Below, piece by piece: positions 44,030-56,438 of a stretch of 64,000 nucleotides of DNA. The notes under the pieces are model-generated. The model saw only the letters and a list, made by a program, of their open reading frames with translations, had not been told where the DNA came from and did no database searches. The stretch covers positions 310,001 to 374,000 of the forward strand of contig JAEBUN010000036.1 of the NCBI GenBank assembly GCA_023014365.1, given 5' to 3'. Within the stretch, counting starts at the first letter, position 1. Every line of letters begins with the position of its first letter. The position numbers and the translations under genes are program-made. Origin of the DNA: Lepiota brunneoincarnata (Eukaryota > Basidiomycota > Agaricomycetes > Agaricales > Agaricaceae).

Positions 44030-45344
44030 GTATGTTGAGTGCTGACAATGATCAATCTGAACTCACCCATAGCTTGCGCCTTCGTTGAGGTATCCAGTGT
44101 AGACTCTTTTTCTTCAAACCCCACTGGAAAGAAGTGTTCGGTGTTACCAACTCATGAGTTATTTCTATATCATGATCAGCTTCAAACGCTCGATATGGGC
44201 CTTGTTTCCCAAGTAATTGTGTCAACTACCGAATGCCACGGAATTAAAGATGATAGCTATCGTTCCATGTACTGTAGCTCAGTGCTCGGAGAGCGCTGAC
44301 TGGACTTGTAAACAGTAGGTTCTTTCGTGAGCCCACTCCCTATGCGTAAACGGACGATCCCGATATGTACCCCCCTCTACATCCCTAAGACGATCCGTTG
44401 CCCTCCATCCCTTTTTGCAGCAAAGCCCCCACCCTCTCGATTGCTTGCCAAACCTCTATCTCGCTACTCCGCTCTTACTCCCATCACAAGATTGAGACCA
44501 CATCTCTGCGGCCAACATCTACCACACCCGCCAAGACCAATAATGACAATCGTGTGAAAATTGCTTAAAAATAATTGAAAATTAGGGATCGCACTCGGAA
44601 GGGCGTGTGTGTGTGTGGGGGGGGGGGTTCCGGATACACAAATTTGTGAGGCACATATCCGCTCACTACTTGAATACATATTGATAGCACTGTGTAAGTA
44701 TCAGTTGCTTGACAATGAGAGTGGACGTCATGGACAGCCGCCGGAAAAACGTCCTAGGGAAGTCCAGTGTTGGAGGGACCCTGCGGCGACCGGGGAAGTG
44801 AGGAGTGTGGTTGTCGCCAGGACCGGAGAACCCAGAGTAAACGAAATGAGAGTGGGTATAGACAGACTCTGAGAGAGAGATGACCAGGATTGTACCAAGC
44901 AACCAGACGGAGAACGAGTTAGCGCGGTGACACCGAGAGTGAGAGTATGGTGATACCGCTCGAGGGATGTCTTGGGAAACATCAACAAAGGCCAAGGGAA
45001 TGCTATTATTTGAGTCCACAGAGGGACTCAACCTGGGCGGTAACCACATTTCTGTGCATAGATAGGAGATAGGCTTCGGGTCGATGGCAAGATGCTTAGA
45101 ACCATGGTAACGTCGCACACATCGCCATTGGTTTCAAAACGACGCCTTGGCAATTCCATACGTATATACATTGGCCCATCGGAGAGACTATGTTTGGGTG
45201 GGGAGGGAAAGGAAAGCGCAGGTGGAAATGGGGAGTCGGTAGTCGTTTCCAGGACACCGAGACACTGGCGGCTCGGGGGATCTGGGAGTGATTGAAGACG
45301 GGACGAGTCAGACAACATTCCTAGTAATGAAAAGAGAAGATTAC
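44030..45344. other. Unassigned spacer with simple repeats
   Basis: No supportable gene is seen. A (GT)n run followed by a G run lies at 44,608-44,628. A piece at about 44,690-44,735 matches the copy I/III fragments (TATCAGTTGCTTGACAATGA). Confidence 0.35.
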
Positions 45345-48300
45345 CTATGTTCCCCTGCGTTCCCGAACTTGCCCAAGTAAACTTTGTAAATGTGCAGCTG
45401 CACCTGAGGATGATTGGCATTGACGATGAAGAAAAACAGCTCGGTTGAAATACTGTTCAGCATCATTCAGCATACCGCACTGCAGATACACTTCCCCCAG
45501 TCCTTGGACATCGTAAGCTTCACCAAGGACGTCATGCGCCTGCTGGTGAAGCTGGAGGGCTCCTATTGAAAGAAGACTTGGCTTCGGCCATCTTATCCTG
45601 TCGTAAATACGTTTCTCCCAGGTCCTGGAGGGCATTTGCCTCACCAAGCACAGAACGTGCCTGCCTGTGAAGCTCGACGGCTTTGGTAAAATATGACTCG
45701 GCTTCGTCCAGCTTGTTTCGTCGTAAATATACTTGTCCCAGCCTGCGGACATCACCCGCCTCACCAACCACATCATGCCACCTGCTGATGAAGCTCAAGA
45801 GCCCTCTTGAAAGTTGTCTCTGCTTCGTCTAGCTCATCCCATCGCAAATGCACTGCTCCCAAACTTTGCAGACCACCCGCCTCACCAGGTACATCATGTA
45901 CCCTGCTGGTGAAGCTCAACGGCCCTCTTGAAAGACAATTCGGCTTCGTCCAGCTCGTCCTGTTGTAACTGCACTTGTCCCAGGCTGCGGATGTTATTCG
46001 CCTCGCCAAGCACATCATCCGCTTGCTGGTGAAGCTCGATGGCCCTCTTGAAAGCCGACTTGGCTTCGTCCGGTTTGTGCCATCGCAGGTATGCTTTTCC
46101 CAGCTTTCGGATATCATTTGCCTCTCCAAGCACGTCCTTCACCTGCTGATGAAGCTTGGCGGCTCTCTCGAAAGATGACTCGGCTTCATCTAGCCCGTCC
46201 CACCTCGAATGCACTTCTCCCAAGTTCTGTAGATCGTTCGCCTCGCCAAGCACATCATGTGCTTGCTGGTGAAGTCCAATGGCCCTCTTGAAAGACGATT
46301 CAGCTTTTTCCAGCTCATCCCGTTGTAGATGCACTCGTCCCAGGCTTTGGGCATCATTCGCCTCACCAAGCACGTCATGTGCCTTCTGATGAAGCTTGAT
46401 GGCTCTCTTGAAAGACGACTCGGCTTCATCCAGCTTATCCCACCGCAAATACACTTCTCCCAGGCTGCGGACATCGTTTGCCTCACCAAGCACATCATGA
46501 GCCTGCCGATGAAGCCTGATAGCTCTCCTGAATGACGACTTGGTTTTGTCCAGCTTGTGCCACCGCAAGTACACTTTCCCCAACCTGTGGATGTCATTCG
46601 CCTCGCCAAGCACATCATGCGCCTGTTGGTGAAGCTCGATAGCCCTCTTGAAAGATAATTCGGCTTCGTCCAGCTGACCCCGGCGTAAATGCACTTCCCC
46701 CAAGCTCTGTAAACCATTCGCCTCACCCAGCACAGAACGTGCCTGCTGATGAAGCTTGACGGCCCTCTGGAAAGACGACTTGGCTTCATCCAGCTTATGC
46801 CATCGCAGATACACTTCTCCCAACCTGTGGACATCATTCGCCTCATCAAGTACATCATGCACCAGTTGGTGAAGCTCGATGACTCTCTTGAAAGATGACT
46901 TGGCTTCGTCCAGCTTGTGCCATCTCAGATACACCTTTCCCAGCCTGCGGACATCGTTTGCTTCCCCAAGTACATCCTGTGCTTGCTGATGAAGTTCGAT
47001 GGCTCTCATGAGAGACGACTCAGCTTCGTTTAGCTTTGCCCGTCGCAAATGCACTTCTCCTAGGTTTTGGAGATCATTCGCTTCACCAAGCACATCATGC
47101 GCCTGTCGATGAAGCTTGATGGCTCTCTCGAAAGACAACTCGGCATCGTCCAGCCGAGCCCGTCGCCAATACACTTCTCCCAGCCTGCGGACATCATTCG
47201 CCTCGCCAAGCACATCATGAAGTTCCCGACGGTACTCGATAGCCTGATCCAGAGATGACTTGGCTTCATCAAGCTTATCCTGGTACAAGTACACATCCGA
47301 CAAGGCTGAAATACATCGTACATGCTGGCTCAATGAGTCAACTGTTTTCTGCTTTGCCAGTCCAATAATCTCCGAATTCGGACTTCCGGTGTATACGGAC
47401 CATAGAGTGTAAATGATAGAAGCGTCGACGACCTTCTCCTTCATCTGGTCTTCATTAAACACCTTCATGAAGATCGAGTGTATATTGAGGAGTTCTGGTG
47501 GGATTATACCATGGCCCGCAGGATCGGTAGGATTGTCGAATCGAATCATCATCTCGGCGTAGAACGCGACTAAGCAGTCGTCAAGGGGGGACTTTCATCC
47601 GCATCCCATATTCCCGGATCGGGACCAGCATTCGGTATCTGGCACGCTCCCCCGTCTCATCCACATAGACAAGTGAAACCCGTCGTAAGGTCATCAATAT
47701 CCCTAAAAGGTCGAGATGTCCCGGTAGGTGCGTTCGTAGTTCGTCAATGGCATCCCGGCGACATGGGAATCCATCCGGGAGACTCGATAGCATGGCGAAA
47801 ATCAGCACCGTGTTTGGATCTGCCTGCATACGTGGACCGTGAACCGACAGGTGGATAGACGTGTTGAGACTGGACAAGCGATGCACGCCCCCCGTCCCTA
47901 TGGCCTTAGTCTGCGTCTGCTCCCACCGGGCCCACAATAATTCGGGCGTCTCGCCCTCCTCCCGTAGTTGAGCAATGATAAGTTGAATAGCCAGAGGTAT
48001 CCCATCGGCAACTTGAAGGAGTTTTCGGTGAAATCGTCCACTGGCATGTGAGTCTCCTCGAATATCAGTTTCGAGTCTACATCACTCAGACTTTTCAACG
48101 GTGGGAGTAACGGTTCTGACCAGGAAACCCCAGATGGACGCTGTACGCCTCGCAGGGTCGTAATCATGGCGAGGTGAGGTAGGTCATCAAGGTAAGATAG
48201 GAATTCCTCTACGTCCTGTCGGATTGCCTCATCTTCCCAAATGGTCTCGAAGTTGACCAAGCAAAGGATGCTGCCCTGACAAAATGAGGAAAGGACCGTT

Positions 48301-48597
48301 TCAATCAAGTTTCCATCGTGTTCGGGATCCGGAATGCGTAAGGAATGAGCAATTCCCAATATCAAACCACGTAGGGACGTAATCGCCTCGCAGGAGACAA
48401 AGTACCGTGAAGGGTATCGCTCAATCACCGTATCATCGCATAGAACGGCGAGGGCAAGGGTTGTTTTCCCCATCCCACCTCCTCCCAATATTGTGATTCG
48501 TGGTCGCGTGTGATGGAGTAGTGTTCCGATGACCATGGACTTTTCTTGGTCTCTCCCGATCATCTGATTAGGACGTGGAATGGGTTTGTAGAAGGCA
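45345..48597 (-). pseudogene. NB-ARC/TPR fungal NLR, frameshifted, N-terminal exons displaced
   Basis: The exon at 48,597 opens into PIPRPNQMIGRD and an NB-ARC/STAND NTPase with P-loop ILGGGGMGKTTLA, Walker B-like SILCLVNFETIWED and, after a one-base shift near 48,020, ADGIPLAIQ (the GLPLA motif) and RMLVPIREYGMR. The sensor is a run of about 16 TPR-like repeats of exactly 40 residues (120 bp) from about 47,320 to 45,440, consensus near LGEVYLRWDKLDEAESSFKR. Fungal NLRs are cytoplasmic signal-sensing ATPases linked to non-self recognition and cell death. Further one-base shifts lie near 45,902, 45,785 and 45,570, so the product would be truncated. N-terminal exons matching this gene lie at 53.7-54.3 kb. 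Confidence 0.85.
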
Positions 48598-48752
48598 CTG
48601 AATACAGAGGACAAACATCAGGGGTCTGATTGCATATAAGATGAGTTTATTGCACCTGGCAGGGCCTGACGGCGCCTGAATGGGATGAGATGGGTCAATG
48701 AGCTTGAGTAAAAGATCGGTCTATGGAGACGCAATAAGAACAAGCAATGCAA

Positions 48753-48829
48753 GTACGGATTTTGTACGTACAATGAAGTCCGTGTTCAAGTCATCAACAA
48801 GACGGTTGTACTTGGCTAACGTCTCGATC
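48753..48829. repeat. 77-bp direct repeat, left copy
   Basis: Matches 53,687-53,763 with one mismatch (T or G after GTACGGAT). On the minus strand it encodes LAKYNRLVDDLNTDFI followed by a GTACGT donor, the 3' end of an NLR exon. It marks the left edge of the segment that split the NLR. Confidence 0.85.
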
Positions 48830-50433
48830 AAAGACCGGAAATCTCTCTCTCTTTATCCTGTACTACGTATCTTTGTGGTTTTCGAAGCCCTGTGGTCGTT
48901 TCGCCGATCACACTCGCGCCTTGTTTCGTCGTGTTTCGTTTGTGTTTCGCTTTGGTTTCGGCTTGTTTCGGCTTGTTTCGCACGGCCGTTTCTGCCCCGA
49001 CGCGATTCCCTTGTAGGAGAGTCTGAGCCTCTTCACCAGCAAACTGTTGGAACGCCCGAATTTGATGTACTTGACACCTCACGGTAACCACATCATAAGT
49101 AGTTCATATATTTATGGTCTATAGTGGGTACTCCTGTCCGTTACCCTCCCTACCCCCTCTTCACCCCATCGTTGTCCCCCCTCGTGAATATACACCATTG
49201 TCATCCTTCACCCTCCTGTACCTCATTGCACCCACCTTACACTCATCCGCACAGTGAAGGCTGGCCCCGTCGGCTGCTGTTGGGTCACCAATATCAGGAA
49301 GCACGGGTAGGAATAGCGATAGATTCAGTCATACATTATTTGAGCCCCCAGTCCCCCCAGCCGAACCCCCAGTAGCCTATCACCCAAGTCAGTAACAATG
49401 ATTTGGATATATGGAGGCTCAGAGATACATTAGGTTCGCTGCTACAAAACCGCAATGTAAATAGTTAGCCGTCTCCCCTCTCTAAATGCGGAATGTTTCT
49501 CTTACCTGTGTCCTGGCGTTTGTGAGGAGCTGGAGGTTTGTTTTCCCTTTCCTTTCTGCGGGTCGGGCTATCATCAGGAAAAATAGGCGGGAATATAGAT
49601 AAGTTCAGCCATACGCTGCTTGGCTCACTGGCGCTTTTGCGCTGACCAATGGTAGGGGTCCCGATTCGCATTAGTAATGGTGGCCAGGACATCAGGACGT
49701 TTAAGCATACCTTCGATCCGTCGAAAGTACTTGATTGCATATTGGCCTTGTGTTCGGTTGCTTAATTGGTGGCTGGGCTTAGGGATGGTCCGGCCCTGTC
49801 TGTTAGGACAGAATTTTGGAGGTAAAAGGGCAGTGACAACTTGTTGTCGGTTGACAATTACATGGTGCTTGAGGACCACACCAGCTTATATACTGTAGGT
49901 GCGTGGGTCCAACTTGGCAGTGTGTTCAGGTCCGGTGGCAACGGATACAGCAGTTGGAAATTGGACGCCCCACAAAACGCCAGTTCTTGGCTGAACGGCT
50001 TCATGGTATTACACATGATGTGGAACTCACTTAGGCCCTGCTTGCATAAGTGGGGTTAGCCTACAGGCAGTCCACCAAAATGGAAGCAATCTGCAGCCTT
50101 TAGCCGGAGCTGGCTTGTAGACCAAATTGGATGCAAGCCGCCTGAGGCATTCGGTGGGAATTAGCGTGACACAATGGCAACATCAGCTAAAGTGTAATGA
50201 GCAACACAGAGACGAACTGATAGCGTATTTCAGCACGGCTATTGATGCGAGTCAACTGTTTGGCCCTACCGAGCCCCAAACGTGACTCATGGGGTATTTG
50301 ATTATCCATATCCGTTTTGCAATCGGCTGTGGGAATCCAACCTTTAGCAGAGGTACCTATCTGATGGATTGCTTGTTCTCTTCATTCCCTCTTTATAATT
50401 GTCCTTGGGAAAGCCATGTTCCAGTGTCCACGG
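48830..50433. other. Unassigned sequence inside the NLR-splitting insert
   Basis: No gene is supported. 48,905-48,985 has a TTTCG-repeat stretch. 49,130-49,280 is C/T-rich. A minus-strand frame at 49,625-49,879 (KYFRRIEGMLKRPDVLATIT) has coding-like composition but no recognised domain or partner. Confidence 0.35.
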
Positions 50434-50811
50434 GCGGCAACCTGTGACAACCGCCTCAAGAGAAATTTGATGGCGATCTTCATTTGATTTCGGAGGGCAG
50501 ACCCTTCTTTCTGATCATCGAGCATGCAGGAGATCTAGAAAAATTGTAGGGGCTCTGTAACAGGTATTTGTCCTTGTTTGCCTAGTCATCCCATATGTCA
50601 CAACAGTTCTTTTGCATCGTACAATCCACCTAGGTACCGTTCAGACTGATCCTGACTCATATAAAAGTACTCACCCTGGAACCTCTCAAAATGTAGTCTG
50701 AAACTTGTTGATTCCTATAGCCCAAAACAATTACTGTATGTATGTACAACACAATTTGATTCATATTCAGGCACGAACACCATATGTTCGCAAAGTTGGA
50801 AATTACAGGAG

Positions 50812-52813
50812 CTAAGCATAAACCGAGGCATACGCATCATCCAACTGTTTCAGGTATAACTCCTCAATAGCTTTGCGCCTATTATCCGAACATTTGTATA
50901 AATTCAAGTACATACAGGAACTCGCCAAAAGATTTCACACCTGATATTGCCCTTCGGCTGTGCAAGGAACCTCATTCAGTAATCAAAATCAGGGAGTGGA
51001 TAAAACACTCACAGTTCGAGGTAGCGAACCGTCTGGCACAACAAAGATGAGCCGAGGATCCGTAATCTTTTCATGAATATAGCCTCTGTCGTTGAACTCT
51101 TTCATTCTGTCGAGAATCGTATCTTTCAAATTTCCGTCTGTCGGAGTATCCGATTCGGAACTAAACCTCTCAACAAACAATGCTGTCGAGGGTCGGTTGT
51201 TGCCAACGACGACGCAATCCTTGATTATATCACTGCATAGCATCCGTACGCTGTCTTCAATGGACCCGAGGAAATCAAGCCTTGACATGTATATACTTCG
51301 AAGCAGGAACCAATAAACTTACTTTGTATCACACCGCTTCACTCCCTCACTCTTAATCCAATCATCATCACGCCCACGAAAAACAAAATACCCATTTTCT
51401 TTCTTTTCAAACAAGTCACCCGTGTGGAAGTTCCGATCGTCCGAGCGCAAATGAGGTTGCGGCAAATCAGGAGAGTCCGCAAGAGTAACAAATTCGTAAA
51501 ACTGGATGGAATCTGGGTTGTCAATCTGAGTGGTTTCTCGAACGGGTTCGAATGCACAAGACAACATGGAAAGAGGACGCATTGCACGAGAGTGTTGTCC
51601 AAGCATCGAGGTCGTCAGTAAGCCTATTGTTGTTGGCATCAATTAACCTTTATTACTTGGGAGATTGGTTGCATGCTGCATTCTGTATTTCCATAAACAT
51701 TCTACACCAATTTATTAGCTGAAACACAAGACCGAGAGAAAGTCAATTACTAACCGTCAGTGGAATATGATTCTCATAACCCCAGTCTTCTTCCTCAGGT
51801 GGTAATGCTACCCCACAATACAACACAGAATGCATTTCTTGGAGCAATTTGAGAAGCCTAGGATCCTGTCGCGCTGCCTTCATGTGGATGGAAAGAACGG
51901 GAGACAACAGAGTCAATCGGTTCAGACTGCAGACTTCTATCATATTAAACAATTCCATGGTTGAAAAACGCGGCGTGGAAGACTGCAGAAGGCATACGCC
52001 ACGATGAAGCATTCCCAAGTACTCTGTATTTCAGAATATAATTACATGGTACAATCAAGGTCGAGATGCATACATACCATACAGCGTTCCCGCATGACAG
52101 ATACTCCCGAGCTGTGTAATCAGATCCTGGCCTTCGAAGGGACCTCCTTGCCCCCACGTCTCATCATACTTCTGATATATCACGCGTACAAACTTCCCCG
52201 TGTAAGGCACAAGCTTCGGGCTGCCGGCCGTCGATCCCAATGTATGGTAAATGAAACATATGCTTTCCTCGGATGGCAATCCCTCTGGATCTGGCAGTCC
52301 TGAATTGACACTGGTCTTTGGGCAATCGTCGATAGGCATAGTTTGGAGTGTCGCGTAGGGAAATTCGGTCCCAGTGACGGTTCATATATGAGCGCTTTAG
52401 CCTCTCCTTTTCTCATCAGCTCGAGGATGATGCCGGGATTAGTGAGACTGTTGCTGAACATTTGGGGGATATAAGATGCTCTGGAGATGGCCACGATATA
52501 TACAAAATGGATGTGGTCGTATCCACTGAACCTGTAAATTACACCTCTTCAACAAGTCCATCCCTCTTTGACACTAGAACAACGTACCAAACACCCACAG
52601 TGGAGTGTGGAGGGATGTTCTTCTCCTGCAACCAAGTCATGAGGAAATGAGCTACTGTGTTCACATCGGCGTAAAATTGCGAAAATGAAACATCAATCCA
52701 CTGTGTTGGCGGTCCCGGTCCATCGACCACAGGTAATTTGAACATCGGCGCTGCTCCGCTTCACTTGCTCGGTATCGGAGGAGTGTAATGTGGTTGCGAT
52801 AATGAGCCGACAT
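50812..52813 (-). pseudogene. Adenylation-domain enzyme, copy 4
   Basis: Same model as copy 2: ATG at 52,813 (MSAHYRNH), A3 YHTLGSTAGSPKLVP, A5 NVYGNTEC, A7 GDLFEKKENGYFVFRGRDDDWIKSEG, end at 50,812. A one-base loss near 52,765 and a roughly 10-bp deletion near 52,366 (relative to copy 1) break the frame in exons 1 and 2. The rest is in good condition. CpGs are retained, so it serves as the reference for the decay in copy 1. Confidence 0.75.
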
Positions 52814-53214
52814 CCTATATTACAAAGTTGGAACAAGGTATATTGAAAATGGATGGTGATCACTCACTTATGACTCTAGCGTCAGTGATGTTGTTGTCTG
52901 AGGTAAAGATATCCTGACTGGACGAATGATTTATAAACTTGACCTAGAGCATTTCCCATCATTCAGTCCGTGGTAGACCCAATATAGACTTTTCTTCCCA
53001 AACCCTACTGGGAAGAAGTGCTCATGCCCGGGCTCCGCCCCCCAAGACCATGTCTACGTCACGAACCAGCATCAAGGACTGAATATGGGATTTGCTTCCC
53101 AAGCAATTGCGCCAGCCGCCGAATACCGGGTAAGAATTACTCCATACACCAGCATTAATATCAGTTGCTCGACAATGAGAATAGATGTCGGCGACACATT
53201 TGGGACAGGATTCA

Positions 53215-53400
53215 ATAAGTAGCTGCGAGAGCTCGTCCTCACCACTTCTGTCAGACTCAGAAGTAACGGCTTGGGTGCTTTGGTAACATCTCTCTCCACT
53301 GCCGCATGCCTGTTCCCGTCCGCGGCTGTTGACCACGCATAGGCTGCCCTGCGTTCCGTGCCAGATTATGCGACTGAGCTTGGAGTAGCAGAGACAGACT
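53215..53400 (-). pseudogene. Fragment of the 56-60 kb gene (copy III)
   Basis: Near-identical to copy I at 37,635-37,815, as expected from the segmental duplication, and aligned with about 56,945-57,145. Confidence 0.65.
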
Positions 53401-53686
53401 CAGAAAAACTCAACCCACCGAGAGGGGCTCTAGTTTTCACATGGTCCACCACAGCGCCAAGCTAACTATTGTACTCTTCATACTTATTATGCTCACGAGT
53501 ACTTCAATTACAGGTGGGGTTGGATAGAGGCCTATTACTTATTAAATAGAATACGGGTTTGAACGCCAAATACTCGTGAAGTCAGGAATACTAAGCATAG
53601 ACCAAGTTATACGCCTCATCCAACTGCTTCAAGAATATCTCCTCAACAGCTTTGCGTCTATAATCCAGATATGTAAGCCCGAGCAG

Positions 53687-53763
53687 GTACGGATGTTGTA
53701 CGTACAATGAAGTCCGTGTTCAAGTCATCAACAAGACGGTTGTACTTGGCTAACGTCTCGATC
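53687..53763. repeat. 77-bp direct repeat, right copy
   Basis: Matches 48,753-48,829 with one mismatch. Here it is continuous on its right with the upstream NLR coding sequence (MRAKFYRFVNRNARIETLAK). Confidence 0.85.
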
Positions 53764-54332
53764 CTCGCGTTTCGGTTTACAAATCGATAGAATTTAGCCC
53801 GCATGCCTTGTTGAGTTTTTGCGCTAAACATATTAAGAATTCCTTGGAGGAGACTGAACGGCGGGTGAGCTAAATATACCTCTGGGGAGAAGGGGCTCGG
53901 ACGCTATATTACCTATTGTAATCTTCCAACTTCCCCTTTGTGTCCTTCAGGCGGTCCCTGTTAGGTGATGTCGCAGCTTTGTGCAAACCATCGAGAATAA
54001 CCTTTGACCTGCGCAATACTTTGTCAATGAGTTCCTGAGACCGATCTTTTCAGTCTGAATCTTCTGTTGTGGGGGGTCAGATGGACTTTCGGTTTCTAGC
54101 GTTGAAGTCCACGCACCTCTCTGATCCTGATGATATGGAGCAAAATTCCTGCAAAAGCGTTCACATACGGCAAGTCCTTGGACAGTTCTCCGACTTCCTT
54201 CGCGACTCTCGATACGGTGTCGGCTAAGTTTGTAGCAGTGGAGAAGATATATTCGGAGTTCGTTCTTGGTGCATTGGCGGTAATCGGGGGTGCAGTAGGC
54301 CGGGGGAAAGTACGTAAACCATGGGCAGTCAT
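53687..54332 (-). pseudogene. NLR N-terminal exons cut off from their NB-ARC
   Basis: Reading down from 54,332: a first exon with TATNLADTVSRVAKEVGELS and LPYVNAFAGILLHIIRI, typical of the helical N-terminal domain of basidiomycete NLRs. A second exon has SKVILDGLHKAATSPNRDRL, and a third MRAKFYRFVNRNARIETLAK then YNRLVDDLNTDFI. Introns have GTGCGT and GTAATA donors; the exon 1-2 junction is not exact. After the 77-bp repeat the sequence turns into the adenylation block, so no NB-ARC follows here. The piece matches the missing 5' part of the gene at 45.3-48.6 kb. Confidence 0.65.
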
Positions 54333-55893
54333 GGTTGCTGTTGAAGCTTGTACAGTACGATGGTGTGTAAGTTACAGTACATGGGGGCTATTCCTTTCAG
54401 CCCCTGGGTATGTTGGCATCATTGTTTGCTGTGCGGGCTGTGGGATCCTCCCACCGGCTTTTTATAGGCCTTGCACTTTGCATGTCCCTTCGTAGGAACG
54501 GACCACTAAACTGTGATCGCGTCGCTACGTGCTAGATATGCTGATGGGCGGACACGCGAAAAGGTCACACCATTCATACGCGACATTTTTACCTTTGTGA
54601 GTCTCTTACAGTACAGTACATACCCTCCTCCCTCGCTTGCCAGCCTTTAATTTCGCGTGTATACCACGCAATATCTAGTAACCTTATCAAAACCCACACC
54701 ACTCCATACCATTTTTTACGTCCTTACTTCCCTTGCCTCCCTACTACCGGACTCGATACAGGTGCAATTGAGAGGTGCACGGGTTCCGGGTGACCCGACC
54801 GTGCTTCCTCCTCGGCCTCACTACCCAAGAGTCCAATAGAGCTTGAAGAAAACTCTGTTACTCTCCCCCCAGCTTACACAGTATCGAGGTCTGTTATTCT
54901 ATGTCACTGATAATTTATATTTTATATTTTATGTTACCTGGATGCCTCATAGTGCAAGATGCAAATATACATGAGTAAGCTGGGGCGGACCACTGTCCCA
55001 CCCCATTCACAACTTGGCCCCGTCAAGAAAGCTGTCGCGAATCCCACAGAATACACCTCTCGTTTATCATTGGGATGCCCAGCAGACTCGGCTCCATCAG
55101 GCCTACTAACAAACTAGAAGCCGTATTGGCAGCCTCAGGGAGAACCTGACCCAAAAATAACCAAGTAGCATAAGGATCCGATTCATCGGCAATATGCTTC
55201 GAGGAAATGAGATTGGACGTAACAAATACATTATTACCAAAAAAAACACGAATTTCGTAAACCTTCAGGACAGACACGAGACTAAATCAGAGAAGAAGAA
55301 AAAGAGAGATCCATCCGAGCCCCAGAAACATAAAAAGACGGATTACGGGTGCGCGAGGAGGGGGGGGAAGAAGAATATGTAAAACGATGCAAGGACAAGT
55401 TGATGCTATGGTATCTGTTCAAAAAGCCACAATCACAAAGAAAAGAAGGGTTGGAAAAAGGAAGGGAGGAAAAAAAGAGAGGATATCAGAACCAAGCTAA
55501 GCACTAGAGCACGGGAGAAAACATTTTGGTCAACAAAGCGGGGTGAAGGGATGGAGGGAAGAGGTATTAACATAGTACTGACTAAAAGTGTGACGGTTGG
55601 ATATATGAATGAGCGATGAAGTTGGACAGGAAGGTGATTGCACAGATGGACGACGATAAAAAAAAATACGAATATACAAGTGAAGCACGCGAAACAGGAT
55701 CGAGAATAAGAAAGCGGGACGGATGGTATATGGATGGAAAGAAAGGTGACCGGGGCGATAGCTGAAAACTGGAGCAAAGAGAACAATGAGGATCAGACAA
55801 AAGATAAACAGAAACAATGTGATGGATGAATGTCGAGGAGGGGATATATGCTCAGGAATGGGAGAAGAAAAGAATGCAGGGACAACGCGCCAA
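54333..55893. other. Unassigned AT-richer spacer
   Basis: No supportable gene is seen. A TTTATATTTTATATTTTATG run lies at about 54,915-54,945. The right part probably contains the 3' UTR of the minus-strand gene that follows; the hydrophobic minus-strand frames at 55,433-55,919 are not convincing. Confidence 0.35.
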
Positions 55894-56438
55894 TTACCAT
55901 CCAACATTATGGTATTCATACGCCCAACTCCTGTTCCTCGCCAAAAACCTCGCTCTCTTCTCCTCCTGCGTCTCCTGCCGCTCCTGCGGCTTCGTCCCCT
56001 TCAGCGTCAACCGCACAACAGTTGGCATCACCCACGCGGGCTTCGGCGCCTCATTCACATCTCCACTACTCGCCGATTTCCTTAAACCTCTCGGATGTGC
56101 TTGACTAACCTGCCTCTCCCACAACAAATTCCTCCTCAAACTCTCTGGCATCTCTGTCTGCAACATCCTTCTCCTCGTCGTACGGGGCGTCGTGGGCGGA
56201 TTCGGCGCAGGAAGGATCATATGGATAAAGCATCCTCGGCATGGGTATAGGCAACGCCTCAACAGGCTGCATAGGGTGGGGCATTCCCCCCTGATCACCA
56301 TTCATCCGATCCACATTCACCTGCGCAACAACCTGAGCCGTCTCCTTCATCTTCTTAGCCTCCAACAACGCCTTCAACTTCTCCTGTGCCACACTCTTCG
56401 GCAAGTAAAGCTTGTTCTCATCATTCTCGCTATCACTG
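55894..56438 (-). pseudogene. Out-of-frame continuation of the 1060-aa gene
   Basis: One base off the upstream frame, the minus strand reads KDSSDSENDENKLYLPKSVA, then EKLKALLEAKKMKETAQVV, MQPVEALPIPMPRMLYPYDP and DAREFEEEFVVGEAG. The corresponding region is retained in the fragment at 40.6-41.1 kb, so the ancestor was probably colinear. A further frame change at about 56,105 leads to KKRARF-like basic sequence ending at 55,894; a GTTAGT donor at that point is an alternative. Confidence 0.5.

Larger units (their letters stand above)
50434..53686. repeat. Segmental duplication, CpG-retaining copy
   Basis: Sister of 34,558-38,112. It lacks the solo LTR and keeps most CpGs. It ends inside what is the last exon region of adenylation copy 2 in the other block, exactly at the NLR direct repeat. 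Confidence 0.85.

Noticed and set aside
45975..47258. Plus-strand frames across the TPR array
   Set aside because: They repeat with the 120-bp period as antisense shadows of the NLR repeats.
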